Source: Promerops cafer
Lineage: Eukaryota; Chordata; Aves; Passeriformes; Nectariniidae
Direction of reading: 5' to 3'
Length of the DNA: 64,000 nt
Assembly (NCBI GenBank): GCA_013398275.1
Contig: VZSE01014389.1
Location: 3,950,636-4,014,635 of the forward strand
Positions within the stretch are counted from its first letter, which is position 1; each line of letters starts with the position of its first letter. The position numbers and the translations under genes are program-made. Below are positions 23,448-35,248 of the stretch, one piece after another. The notes under the pieces were generated by a model. That model saw only the letters and a program-made list of their open reading frames with translations, was not told where the DNA came from and ran no database searches.

Positions 23448-25190
23448 TCCTTTCTTCCCAGTCACAAATAATACAAACAAATAGTTTCCAATTACCTCAC
23501 ATAGGCTGGGGTTTCTTCTTTCATCATTTTTTTTTAATTCCTGATGCAGCTTATTGTTTTTTTATGCTTTCCATGAGAAAGACATTATGATGCAATGAAC
23601 TGTCTGAAGACTATGATTATTATAATATGTGGAGAATATTTCAGAACTTCACATTATTGGCTCCATTCAAATAACTCAGAATTGTTTTATTTAGAATTTT
23701 TCTGGAATTGAATGTAAAATAACAATAAATTAGTTCAGTGCCAATGTTTGTTTGTAGTGTTTGAGAGTGATTGTATCCATCCTTGTGCATGGATGTTAGC
23801 TAATTGATTGGCATTCAGTCCAGTCAGCCTGAGATAATTTTGGTGAGCTGCAGGAAGTAATTGTATATAGGTAGTGACTCTACCTGTTCTTCTTATTCAA
23901 TGTTTCTCTTTTTCATAATTTATGTTTATAAAATACTCTAGTGTTGAGGCCAGGCTGCTGTAAAATTATCACATTCCAGTATTGCTGGGGAAAGTTATTC
24001 CCATCTGTGGCTTACAAAGGGCTTTGGTCTACTTTGCACACAGACAGGGGTTTTTCCATTTTGAGATAGATTGTTTGCACATATTATGAGCCTTTGAATT
24101 TAAATCAATCCAGAAGCCATAGCAGGTACAGGTCACACCTGACACTTAACCACTGCATTTTGGCAGCATACAGGCCAAAATGAATTCTCACAAATGTCCA
24201 TGTGAGTTTCCAGATGCAGTTGAAGATATGGATTATTTTGCAAGAATGAATTGGAACCTACACATTTCAGTTGTATGCCCTCTATCATCCTGCTACAGCT
24301 CTGCCCAGTGGAAGCATTTGAGCTGGATCCAGAAAATAGAAAAAAAAGAGTAAGTGAAAAAAGAAAAAGGAAGAAAAAGTAAAGGTTTTTTCTTTCAGGA
24401 ACTTTCAGCTTTGGTTTAGCTTTTTCTGTCTCTTTTTTGGTCCTATAGTCTCAAAATTTAATTTTCTTGTGTGTTCATGAGAACATTAACCTCTTTATCC
24501 AGACTGTGAAAAAAAACCCAAAACATAAGAAAATGACATTTTTAAAAAATGAAAATGGTGTTGGATTTTATTTTTATTCCAGAGTTGCTTTGTTCGTATG
24601 AGAATATATAACCAACATTTAAATACCGGGTTAAAGATAGAGATACATACTCTGCTTTTATATATCAGATTTTACTACAGGAAAATATGTGGCTGCTTGC
24701 ATTTTAGTAGGTAATGTGTGACTGAATCCCTGCAGACCCAAACTATCACTTCTGTTCTCCAGAATACAAGATTTCAGTCATAACATATTTTCCTCAAGAT
24801 CCCTGCCACCGGTACTAAAAACACCTATTTATTACACTCAGGATATGAACGATATGTATAAAAATCTAATGTCAAGGTTTCTTCTGTTTGTTTTTAATTC
24901 CAAAGAAAGACTCTCATTCTTTCTTGCGTGGGGATTTTGAGGAAGATGACAAATAAATTACAAAGCTTGAGAAAATTGCTTCCAGACAACACTAGAAAAG
25001 AACAAAAAGCCACTGAAACCATTTGACTCAGCCTTGGTTTCTTCCAATGTTTTAAAAAAAAAATCCATCTGGTCTCAGAAACAGAGGATTAACTTTAGAA
25101 TGAACTGAGATTGTGATGAATAAAATACAGGTTAAATAAAAAAGCTTTGCTTGTGTTCATATGGGTGAAAAAATATAGACACCTAATTGT
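23448..25190. other. Non-coding interval
   Basis: No gene is seen. A purine-rich stretch at about 24335-24383 on the plus strand is almost entirely A and G. Nothing else is recognised. Confidence 0.5.
24335..24383 (+). repeat. Purine-rich low-complexity tract
   Basis: The plus strand is almost entirely A and G here, with many AAAG and GAAAAA runs. It is a simple-sequence region with no coding content. Confidence 0.7.
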
Positions 25191-25540
25191 GACCTTCCAA
25201 TACCTGCAGGGGCCCTACAAGAGAGCTGGAGAGGGACTTTTTACTGTCCCTCTGTCATGTGGTGACAGGACAAGGGGGAATTTCTCTAAACTGAAAGAGG
25301 GTAAGTAGAGGTTGATATTAGGCAGAAATTCTTTACTTTGAGGGGGTTGAGGCACTGGAAGAGATTTCCCAGAGAAGCTGTAGATTCCCCATCCCTGGAA
25401 GCATTCAAGGCCAGGTTGAATGCGGCTTTGAGCAGCCTGGTCTAGTGAAAGATTATCCCAGCCTGTGGCCGGGGAGTTAGAACTAGATGATCTTTAAGGT
25501 CTCTTCCAACACAAGCTGTTCTGTGGAACTATGATTCTAA
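25191..25540 (+). mobile_element. CR1 LINE 3' fragment (sense), about 350 bp
   Basis: The plus strand shows the CR1 ORF2 end and 3' tail in order: CTTCCAATACCTGCAGGGG, GAGAGCTGGAGAGGGACTTT, GGACAAGGGGGAAT, GAAATTCTTTACTTTGAGGG, GAAGCATTCAAGGCCAGGTT, GAGCAGCCTGGTCTAGTG, AACTAGATGATCTTTAAGGT and the terminal ATGATTCTAAT, a decayed form of the usual ATTCTATGATTCTATGA end. Small deletions break the coding frame. It is a 5'-truncated copy, inserted in the opposite orientation to the CR1 at 22612-23447. Confidence 0.95.
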
Positions 25541-25905
25541 TCAAATGTTGTGTATTTTGTGTGTTTTTAAAAGTGTTTATAATCAGTTCTTATGAGAAAA
25601 AATATACAGAGAAAAACCCCACATTGTGGTACACTTTTCTGTATGTGGAGCTCTCCGTAAATTTCTCTCACAATTGTCTCTTCATATGTTTTGTGTTGGC
25701 AGCTTTGCATTGCAAAACTTACAAATTGCATCAGAGCATCATTAGATCATGGAACGAAAGTAACAAAACAACTAATAGGGGAAGGGTTTCACATCTTGCT
25801 GCATTAATGTCCCTTGGCTTCCCTCTGTCATGACCTAAAATACTAAATGCATCTAGTCAACAGGTTGCCAATAGTGTCTAGCAGATGGCCATCAGAATAT
25901 GCTAG
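25541..25905. other. Non-coding interval
   Basis: A 100-codon plus-strand frame beginning at the CR1 end runs to 25833. It has no recognised similarity and is taken as chance. Confidence 0.5.
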
Positions 25906-26060
25906 AGATGCTTCAGAACTGCACAGCATAATGGTAACATGTAGGTCTGGTTGGGAGAGTAATCCTGGGAGACAGTGAGACACATCATGCATGAGACATG
26001 ACATCTGTTTTTCAGGTGAGAGACTTCTTTATGAGAGGGTGATCATATCAAGAAAGATAT
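25906..26060 (+). repeat. Copy A of a 152-155 bp interspersed direct duplication
   Basis: This block, starting AGATGCTTCAGAACTGCACA, recurs at 27534-27685 in the same orientation, 1.63 kb away. The two copies differ by two substitutions and a 3-bp indel, about 97-98 % identical by eye. The flanks of the two copies are unrelated, so the repeat ends sharply on both sides. It resembles no transposon I recognise. Confidence 0.95.
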
Positions 26061-27272
26061 TAGTATGTTCAATATTTCAGTGATAGCCTCTTCAGAGAAA
26101 CTGTGTTAACATTTAGTACAAAAACATTGAGATGTTTTAACTAACCATGCTGAACATAGTACAAACTATATATGTATGAGAAAGTGCCCACACTGCCCAA
26201 TCCACAATATAGCTTCCAACAGGAGGGCATCATTCTTGGAAGCTGGATACACAATGAAGTGAAAGGACTTGCCCAAGCAGCTGGTCAGGGATATCACTAG
26301 GAATACCACTGCCTAATGCTACTCTCCAGTGCAACTGAACTATGGGACCAGCAGTTTTCTAAAACCTGTTCTTGCTTATAAATGAGATTGCAAGAAGCTG
26401 TCTTATTCTAAACATGTTCCAGTTTATGAAAGCATCAATTTGTCTTGGGGTATTTGATTGTGATTTTCAAGCATAAAATTCAAACTCTTGCCATATTTAA
26501 AATAAATGAACTTTCAAATAAAAAATATATGTTGTCTCCTTACTAAGCTACAAAGGCAAATAAAAAATGGAAGGTTTTTCTTTGAGCCAATTCTTCTCAA
26601 ACCAGAAATAAGCCCCAAAGAGAAACAGCAGGGTTGGCTCTTTCAAAAGCAAGGGCCTGAGGCAAAGCTAGAGCCTGGTAGTGCTGCTTTCATCTGGTTC
26701 AGCTCAGGCAAACAGACGCACTTCTCAGCTGAGGAATGCAAGGTCCTTGCCACCGGGTCAGATCCTGGGAGGGGAGCGTGGGCAGTGCCCTTTCACTCCA
26801 CTGTAACAAAGCAGTGGAAAAAAAGACATCCACCCAGGGACTTGCACGCACGTGCCCATCACACACGTGCACAAAAGTATGTGCATGCACGTGTTCTTCT
26901 CAGCGTTTGCCAAGCTACCCAACCTGCTTCACTTTCCTCTTGGGTTTTTTTTTTTTTTTATGTAATCCAGCTAAGGCAGACTTCTCTGAGCTGGAAAGGA
27001 AGTATCAATAATGAGAGTTTCTGTCTCACTGCAACAACACCTGACAGCTTTGTATGAGTTGCCTGTGCTGCTTCACAAGCACATTCTTCTGACATTATTT
27101 CTATTGCTTTGAATTTTTAACCATCCTTCATCACCATCTGAAATCAACTGACACTAGTTTTTGCAGAAAAAAACAACAAGTCAGAAAAAACACAGTTCAA
27201 GTAAACCTATTTGAACCTTCAAAAATATTTGATGAATTATCAAAACATAAATAAAAAAGCCCCACATTTTTC
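26061..27272. other. Non-coding interval with a 183-codon open frame
   Basis: A plus-strand frame from 26506 to 27057 stays open for 183 codons, the second longest in the window. It crosses a GC-rich segment with CACGTG motifs and then a T-run (read as FFFF), and an antisense frame overlaps it at 26699-26890. The translation looks like low-complexity and repeat-derived sequence (HARAHHTRAQKYVHARV) rather than a folded protein, and I recognise no family. I do not call it a gene. Confidence 0.45.
26849..26893. promoter_or_regulatory. Cluster of three perfect CACGTG E-boxes
   Basis: Three exact palindromic CACGTG hexamers occur at 26849-26854, 26864-26869 and 26888-26893, within 45 bp. CACGTG is the preferred site of bHLH and bHLH-ZIP factors such as USF, MYC/MAX, MITF/TFE and CLOCK/BMAL1. 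The surrounding bases are largely alternating purine-pyrimidine, so the cluster may have arisen from a decayed CA/CG-type microsatellite. Binding is not shown by sequence alone. Confidence 0.4.
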
Positions 27273-27500
27273 AGGAGACGTCCAGATTAGATATTTGAAA
27301 AACAAAATCACTGAAAGGGTGATAAGGCATTGGAATTAGTTGTCCGGGGAGATATTGTCTCATTGTAAGTATTCAAGAGGTGCCTGGATGTGGCTTTTGG
27401 GGATATGGTTTAGGGGTGATTATGGCGGTTCTGGGTTGATGGTTGGACTGGATTTGAAGGCCTATTCCAGTCTTGATGCTTGTGTGATTCTTTGATATGT
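27273..27500 (+). mobile_element. CR1 LINE 3' fragment (sense), about 228 bp
   Basis: The plus strand carries a degraded CR1 tail of the second subfamily seen here (the one also present antisense at 16772-17302). Landmarks are AGATTAGATATTTGAAAA, CACTGAAAGGGTGATAAGGC, CAAGAGGTGCCTGGATGTGG, GGGGATATGGTTTAGGGGTG, TGGTTGGACTGGATTTGAAG and the terminal TGTGATTCTTTGATATG. Several internal bases are lost. The copy is 5'-truncated. Confidence 0.93.
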
Positions 27501-27533
27501 AAGAAAGCGGTTTACAGTTTACTGTGTGATCAT

Positions 27534-27685
27534 AGATGCTTCAGAACTGCACAGCATAATGGTAACATGTAGGCCTGGTTGGGAGAGTAATCCTGGGAGA
27601 CAGTGAGACACATCATGCATGAGACATGACATCTGTCTTTCAGGTGAGAGACTTTATGAGAGGGTGATCATATCAAGAAAGATAT
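27534..27685 (+). repeat. Copy B of the 152-155 bp interspersed direct duplication
   Basis: Second copy of the block at 25906-26060. It starts 34 bp after the end of a CR1 tail. Relative to copy A it carries two substitutions and a 3-bp deletion (CTT) near its 3' part. No target-site duplication or terminal structure is evident around either copy. Confidence 0.95.
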
Positions 27686-30600
27686 AATTTATATCCTATA
27701 AATCACTGAAGCTGCAATGGGGATATCACAAAGGCAGTGCCAATGACTCTGGGATGCTGTTAATCATGATTCTCATCTAAGCCTATGGTTATTTTTGAGC
27801 TGTGTGATTTACCCTGAAAGAATCCTTAAATCAGGTTATTTCTCTGGAGTGATCTCCTGCAGTGGGGCACTTAGAAACTTGGGCCTACATTTTGTTGCAA
27901 AGTCTCATTGTTTCTGGCCAAGAATTCTTAGGGAAAACCCTTGAAGCTGCAGATGAGGATGCTGTTTCTGGTTATCAGTGGCAATAAATCAGCAAATGCA
28001 AGGTCAGAAATGGGGTATTTGGACTGAGTAAGTTTGATAGCGCATTCTGTGAACTTTTGTTTCCCGAAACAAATATGCACACATTTCCTTAGGCAGAAGG
28101 TTTGTATCCTCTCAGCCTCATCTCCTTTATTTCACAGCTGTTGTCCCTGCTTGTGTGGTCCTAGAAAAGCATACTATATTGTTCATTATTTTGATTCTCC
28201 CTAAAGCACAAAAACTTCTCCTTATTTTGGTTTAATTTTCATTCAGGACTTTATTAACCCTCCTGGAAAGCGGCAAAATACAGAACTGATGCTTTGTACA
28301 TTCTCTCCATTCTGAGGCTGCAGCAGACCAGCTGTACTAGAATGCAAATGCTCATTCCTACCACAGCTCACTAGAGCTGGAAGCAAGCTGTTGGTCGTGC
28401 TTTCCCTTGCCCCTCAGTGTATGGGTTGGTATCAGCACAGCAGCCGTTTTGACTAAGGGAGGGGGGGAGTCAAGGTTACGAACATTTTCAAGAGGCTATT
28501 GCTGTGGACTTGCAGGATCTTCTGGTATTTGATATTAACTCACTTTTCTGAATCCCTTACTTCCTTTTTCACTGTTTTTGATTAGTTCTTACCAATTCCA
28601 AGTGAATGGATAATCACACCTAAATAGTAGAATTAAGTCAAGGACAGAGTGTATACCATTAAAAAACAAACAAAAAAAGTCATTAATTTTGTTAGGATGA
28701 TGGTGAATTGTATGCATTTTTAGAAGTAGTGGGTATTTAGGGTTTGCATGTAATCACTGGCTTATCTCACAAGACATGAGAGGAAAAAAAAGCTGTTTTT
28801 CATGTGATCACATTATGGCAGCCAGCACAGCAATTACTACCTCCTGATAAAATGCAGCCCATAGGTATTCTTTCACATCTGACCTACATTTGACAATTTT
28901 TTTAAACCAGACAGTGCAACTAAGTTGTCTTGTTTGACTTCCTTTATAAGACATACTATTTTATTCCCTAACTCCAGTAATAAGATGGTTCTATGGTACA
29001 GCATATATTCTTAAAGAGACACTCAGATATAATTTGAAGACATCAAGAGAGCAATTCAGTTACTTTCTGTTGTACGTTGCTGAAAAATGATTCAGTAAAA
29101 TTAAATATTTCTTCTTTGCAATACCTATGGAATTCTAGCCTGGGCTCAAACCTCATTATGACAAGTTTCACATGCATGTAGTACAAAAAGACTGAATGGA
29201 TTGCCAGATGGTGCAATTATTCAAAGTGCTAATCCCTTTCTTTTGGCTAGACTCCTATCCAAATCGACTCTGAATTCTCTTTCAGACTGTCTTGCTGGGC
29301 TTACTTATTTCTGTTGATTTAGCCCACAAATTCAAGTTTTAGTAATTCATTATTTTGTTTCCAAATTGCAGTGTTATAACGTGTGTTTTGTCCGGAGTTA
29401 CAGATTACATTTTGGGTAAACCAAACTGTAATATGGAAATAATTTTCTGTAGCTGTACTTACCCAGCTGGGTCTGCAGAACCTGATATTTGAAAGATTTC
29501 AGTAGAATAGATATAGATGGTTGTGTTTCTGGTAAATAAAAGCTAATGAATTGAGTGTACAGTTCAACCAGATAGTGCCAATCGTGACACTTAAAACAAT
29601 TCAAGTTCGTCAGGGTAGAATGTGCTGTTGTTTGGATGTGGTGTAAATGGAAAAAAAGAGGAAATCAAACAAAGCAGCAATGTATATTATCTTTGTTTAC
29701 TTTTCAACACCCATAAGTTGTACACTACAAGCATTTTTGCCTCTTGTCCACAACAGTCACTGTATTTTGAATATATAGTCAATCACAACCCCTTCATCTG
29801 CTGTTTATATTTCTCAGGTCTGAATTCATTGCTTCATTGTATGTGAGTTATTTCATGACTGTTACATGTTTTACAAAGGGAGATAAGACTACAGTGAAAA
29901 GAGCAGTTTGTAGGAAAAGGCAATTTGTACAAATTTCTTAAAAAAATTCAAAAATACTGTGAAGATTTTCTTAGACAAAAAAAACATATGTACAGTTAAT
30001 GGCAATTGCAATGGAAAACTAAACAAAAGCAGTTTTGCTCTTTTATCTGGAATTTGGAGGTCTTCCAGCTTTGCCTTTCAGCATTTGTCATATTAAGTAT
30101 TGGCACCAAATGATTGAACAAATCTGTTTCAAGACCTCTTTTTAGTTTTGAAAAACCTAGATTTTGAAACCTCTGAATGTTTGCTTCAAAAATGAAATCA
30201 AGTTTCTGTGTGGTTTATTGTGAAAGAAAATTTTTGACAAATGCTTCTTATTTTTCTCATTCAGTTACTTGATTTATGGATTTTTATCTGTGCCATGGGC
30301 TGCCCTCAACGTTCTCCTTGCTTTGAATATTTAAAAGGAGAATGGATTTAGTTGTGTCATAATGCCTGCTGAGTGAAAAGAATTTACTGATGGAAATCTG
30401 AACTTGCAAAGCTTTAAATCCTATTGGAGCAAGAATATAGCCAACAACATTTGCATACCAAGATAACTTTTTAAAATACAAGTTTAATTTTTAGTACAGA
30501 CTAGCACTTAAAAGTCTAACTTGTGCTAAAAGGTAGTCTTAGATGGACACATTTTGGAAGTCAAATTGGAAATGTTCCATAAGCCTCCTCAGCTGAGACA

Positions 30601-31190
30601 TGCAAAGGAAGGCAATTCTCCATTGAGTGTTTTCTACATGTGTATTCACGTTATGATGGTTTTTTATTTTTCAGGTGATTAAGTCAGACCCTGTTTTTTC
30701 TTCGATATGCCTGGAAGGTGCTGTTCTTTGTGCACGTGCCTGTGTCCCTTGCATCATCTAAGCTACTCAGCTGAATCAGAACACTTAGACAGTGGAGAGA
30801 AATATTTTTGACAAAACAAAACTCTTTCTATATTATGTCTTTTTGCCAAAACAAAATGCTTTTTGTATTATTTCATTCATGGGTTTTGGGGTGGAGTTCT
30901 TTTGTTTTGTTCTGTTTCCTAATTTTTCCAGCTCTGTAAAACAATATGAAGGTTACACTCAGCTCTCACCCCACAGTACCTGTTGTGCCCTTTTTCCTTA
31001 TGGTAACCTGAAATATCTATTCATGTTAATTAATATTTTACCTCTGGATTTCTATCATGACCTTGCTAGTTTCTGCAGCTAGTTTCATCTTTCATCATCA
31101 CCATCTTTTAGCAGGAGTATTTTAGCCATAGACACAAGTTTAGGTTTTGAGCAGAAGTTGCTGTTCTCTTAATTCCTGGGTACAAACAGT
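27686..31190. other. Non-coding interval
   Basis: No gene, RNA gene or recognisable repeat is seen in this 3.5-kb stretch. Frames are under 100 codons and without family resemblance. Confidence 0.55.
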
Positions 31191-31326
31191 GTGATCTGTA
31201 CATGCGTAAGAATTTCTTGGCTAGCCACAGTTGTCTTTCGAATCTGGATAGTCAATAGACTTTCAAACTGTCAAGAGGCTTTGGCACTCCAGTTGACTAC
31301 TAATCCATCTTTGCTGTCAGTTCTGG

Positions 31327-31367
31327 AGAAGACCGACGACCTCAGCTCTGAGGACGTCGGGTCTTCT
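31327..31367 (+). other. CpG-bearing imperfect hairpin
   Basis: AGAAGACC (31327-31334) pairs with GGTCTTCT (31360-31367). The stem continues with GACG/CGTC after one bulged G, then one mismatch, then CCTCA/TGAGG around a tiny loop: about 17 base pairs in 41 nt. It has several CpGs in otherwise CpG-poor DNA. It is too short for a typical microRNA precursor. It lies within a 62-codon plus-strand frame ending at 31379. Confidence 0.6.
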
Positions 31368-31428
31368 AAACTAACTTAGAAGACCTAAGACCATACTCTT
31401 GCACCTTCATTCTCCTTCTATTTTCCAG

Positions 31429-31527
31429 GCTGATAAGAGGGCAGTTCCCTTCGACCACAGGAGCACCTGCAGGAGAAGCTTGGACAGAGCTCTGAAGAAG
31501 AATACAGAAGAACCACAGTCACTGAAA
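31429..31527 (+). other. Possible 99-nt exon (unrecognised, weak)
   Basis: A pyrimidine-rich tract ending TTTTCCAG precedes 31429, and AAA|GTAAAT follows 31527. The 99 nt between are open in the frame starting GCT and translate to 33 basic residues, including AVPFDHRSTCRRSLDRALKK. The acceptor looks good; the donor is weak because the exon end is AAA and the intron starts GTAAAT. No partner exon or family is known to me. Confidence 0.15.
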
Positions 31528-33759
31528 GTAAATTTTCTTTCTCCTTCAATACTCATCCATATGCATTAACACTGTGGGTGATCCCATGCACTTCAGATAC
31601 TTGCTAATTATCTAAAGGTAAAACTCGTGTTATAGCTTCTTCTGAAAGACAGGGTAGGGGGACAGGAGTCAAAACACTCATTATTGTGGAGATCCAGAAG
31701 CTGTATTCCTACACGATAACAACTCCAGAGAAGACATGAGAAAGGGGGGATAAGGTTCTGTTCTGAGGAAAGGGAGAAAATAACTCACAAAAGAATTTGA
31801 TGAACTCTAGCAGTGTGGGAACTGCTCAGGTCTTCAAACTAGTTCTAAACCATACTAAGAGCAGCAGCAAGGATGGGCATGAAGTGATATGAGCTGAAGC
31901 TATTCCTTGAGTAAGAATGTTTTACATAATCCCTTGAGGCTCATTGTGTAATACTGCTATTATCTATACAATCTATAATTTTAATTTTTTGGTTTCCTTC
32001 ACTTCTGTGAGTTTCCAGTCTTCAAATCAAGAACTTTAGCTTTTGCTTGCCTTGATTAAACTTTAGTTTTTGCTTCTAATCTTTGCAGTGAAAAGCCTGA
32101 CTCTGGACAAAAATTCAAAGAAAACCAGTTCTCTAGAGAGTAACTAATCCTGTAAAACTGTTTGTGCAGACAACAGCCTTCCTCCTGCGATAATCTGAAA
32201 TACGACTTTCAGCAGGGTATAAGGACAAGTTTGAAAGTGCAACGAGCAAGTATTCAGGTTTAGTGACAAAAAGACAATCTATAGCTGCAGGTATTAGCTC
32301 AGATCATCAGTCTGCTAGTTTTTAAAATTAAAGTAACATGTTGCTGAAAATTTCACCCTGAATCTTCATGATTTCTTGAAAACAATCTATTAAATCTCAT
32401 GGTTTTGGAAAACAGACAAAACCTTTAGAATTAGGCAATGTTAATGAATTACCAGAAAGATTATGTAGTCAATCCTCTGAAAAATGCCCTGGTAACAAGC
32501 TCTGGTCTTGTTTTTCAAATGTTGAGCAATTTTTTTTCCTTCACAGGTCCATTACTAGCTCATTACCACTATTCCTAAAATCATCTGCCATCAGGAATGC
32601 AAAATAGGTGAATTCTAATTTTTCTTAGGCCCTATGGTCTTTCAAGACAGAACTTAGTACATAGCTGGGAGTGCATTACTACTCTGATTAGGATTTGCTA
32701 CTATACTCTTTATTAGGATGAAAGACTATGCTAGACAGAGGCCACAAGTGATCTGATTCCAATGACCACCAAATTAAAGGTCAGCTTGAAGAGCAGGAAT
32801 CAAATTTCTTTCCCTGTTGTCTACCTCAGAAACCGATGAAAGTATTGTGCATGTTTATTAACATCTGTTGCACAGGATTTTTTAATCCGCTTGATAATGC
32901 AGATCAAATGTCCCACTTTGTTCTCTTGCTTGACGCAAACAGATTAATTTAAATTCAGCAAATCATACTGAAAATCCTTAATTTAGTAGCTTTGTCTGTG
33001 GTCTGATTGAAACAAAAAAAAATGAGTAGTTGGTGAAAGTAAAAAAGAGCTAATAGCAAACAATCAACCTTTTATAATTTCACCTTTTTCTCTTAGGAAA
33101 CAAATGTTTGGCATTTTTTAAATTTAGGCAGAATAGAATGCTTATAAACCTAAGTCCTTGATCATACACAGATCTTAAATATTGGGCAGCTGAGAACTTC
33201 TGGTGCAAAATACTTGATTTTCAAGAACTGTCTCCAGGATCCATTCAGCCACAACAACATTGCTATTTGTGACATTGAATATGGTTTTGAGCTCTGTACA
33301 GATGAGCTAGTTGTAAGAATTTCAGATTGCAAGCCTTTTGATGGTAGCCAGTTGTCCACAGATTCTCTGATGCCTGCTGTTTGATGCAGCTGCCCATTGA
33401 ACTGCTTAGCATCATCATTTCCTATTCTTCTAAACATAATCCCAAAAGCAGCTTAATAACAAATGTGTTAGCAGAACACTGTGGATATCTGTGTCCCGAC
33501 TTTCCATCCTGGGATTACTCGGTACTTATGCCTCTCTCCTGTCTCAACACTGAATTTGCTAAAATCTAGAAACAGAACCACTCTGCTGTCTTCCTTTCAT
33601 ACTTTCTTTTTTGTAAGCTACAAAATCTCAAAATTCTAATATTACTTGTGCCATTAGTACAAAAGCAAACACAGTTGGAGAAGACGGCTCAGGAAGTAGG
33701 GAACATCAGGATACTGGATAAAAGAAGCATGAAAAAATCAACCCCAACCACTGTTTATT
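31528..33759. other. Non-coding interval
   Basis: No gene or repeat family is recognised. Confidence 0.55.
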
Positions 33760-33990
33760 GCAGAATGAGAGTTCTTTCTCCGAATTCTACAAGAATCAGC
33801 AGCTGCCAGCGACTTTGTGGGTTGAAATAAAGACTGAAGCCTTCTCCCCATTCCTAGGAATTGTTCTCTGGTCTGTTTCGTCCAGAGCTCGGCTTTGAAT
33901 CTGTAGGCAGTGCTGCAGGGAAGTAGCTGAGTCCTCTCAGGAATATCCCAGTCTATACTCATGCTGCTCACCGTTTCTCTTGCTGTCTCT
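33760..33990 (+). other. GC-richer block, possible degraded LTR end (uncertain)
   Basis: A polyadenylation signal AATAAA at 33826-33831 is followed within about 40 bp by a T/C-rich segment containing TCTGTTTCGTCCAGAGCTC, which has the feel of the R/U5 part of a retroviral LTR. I cannot find convincing TG and CA termini, a primer-binding site or target-site duplications, and open frames run on both strands here. It may be an unrelated unique sequence. Confidence 0.15.
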
Positions 33991-35248
33991 TCCATCTGCT
34001 TTTAAAAAGTTCTGCAGAGGTGAGCTTACTCTTGAGAAAACAAGCAATTCCCCTCTTCCTTCTCCTTTCAGGAAGTTTCAGTTTTACTTAGAGTACAGCA
34101 GCCAGAGTGAGGTAAACAGAGCCTTCTTCTTGGTTACCCCCAATTCAACCTCTGTAAGATAACAGAAAATATACTCTAGGTTCATTCAGTAAGCTGGAAA
34201 CAATCTATCATCTGTAGCCACAAAATCAGAGGAGCAAAGACTTCCAAAGTTAGACACTTTTTAGCAACAACTTGGATTTAAGGAGATCTTATTGCACTAT
34301 ATAGAAATTGAGCTTTGTCCACTATTATTTCACCAGTTCCAGGAAATACCAGGAAATACTGTAGGTTTGTACCTTTCAGCTTATAGGACACCTATTCTCA
34401 TATCTAAATACGTTTTTCTTTGGTTTCACAATGGAAAGAGCTTATTATTAAATAAAGGCCATTAATTTAGGTTTCTTACACCACCATTGGTCCTCAACAA
34501 GGTGTTATTAGTTGTATGAGCTTATTTTACATGGGTTGTGGCCAACATTGTTTCTGTTGTGGTCAACTCCTTTAACACAGAACTAGAAATATGCATCTGA
34601 ACAATTTCTAATTATTTGAAATCACCTGAGGATTATAAAGCCCGAGGATTTCCTATTCCTGCCACTGGATGAATAACATACTAGGGAAATTCCGGTGTTT
34701 GTCCGTGATACTCTCTGCTAGTCTGTAAATTCTTTGATTCAGATTCTGTAATTTTGAATGTGCTTCTACAGTATCTGGCTCCTGCCTTCATTAGGGTATT
34801 TAAATACCAAGAATTAATGTAGTTGAAGTGTCTTATTCTGCAAAAGCACAGCTTGATAGAAGGACTCTGGTTTATTTTGTTTGCAAATCTGGATTTTAGG
34901 GTGCAGAAAGTAATGTCTGTTTTTCCCAAGCATGGGAAAACAGGAAAATGTGGATATATGGTTACTAATTATGTTACTAATTTTAAGTAGCCAATTTTAA
35001 GAAATTTTGTGTTTCCTATAGTTAGACAGAATCTTGTGTACTTCTATAAATAATTGAATAAATTGAACTGATCCCATTTATTTCTATAGTGACTATACTA
35101 ATATGACAGCTAGTACATTCTAGTATGAAAGAAGTACTCACAAAAGCTTTTATTGCATTTATTACGTTTTATTATATTATTTATAAATTTAAAAAAATTC
35201 TCTTAACAGTGTCTCAAATATTTCTTCACTTATTCTCCTGTATATTTT
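33991..35248. other. Non-coding interval
   Basis: AT-rich unique DNA; nothing recognised. Confidence 0.55.

Noticed and set aside
23017..23590. Plus-strand frames of 96, 182 and 92 codons
   Set aside because: They are shadows of the antisense CR1 reverse-transcriptase sequence on the minus strand.
26506..27057. 183-codon plus-strand open frame as a gene
   Set aside because: It crosses a CA/CG-type repeat segment and a T-run, has an antisense frame over the same bases, and the translation shows low-complexity H/R/A stretches and no known family.
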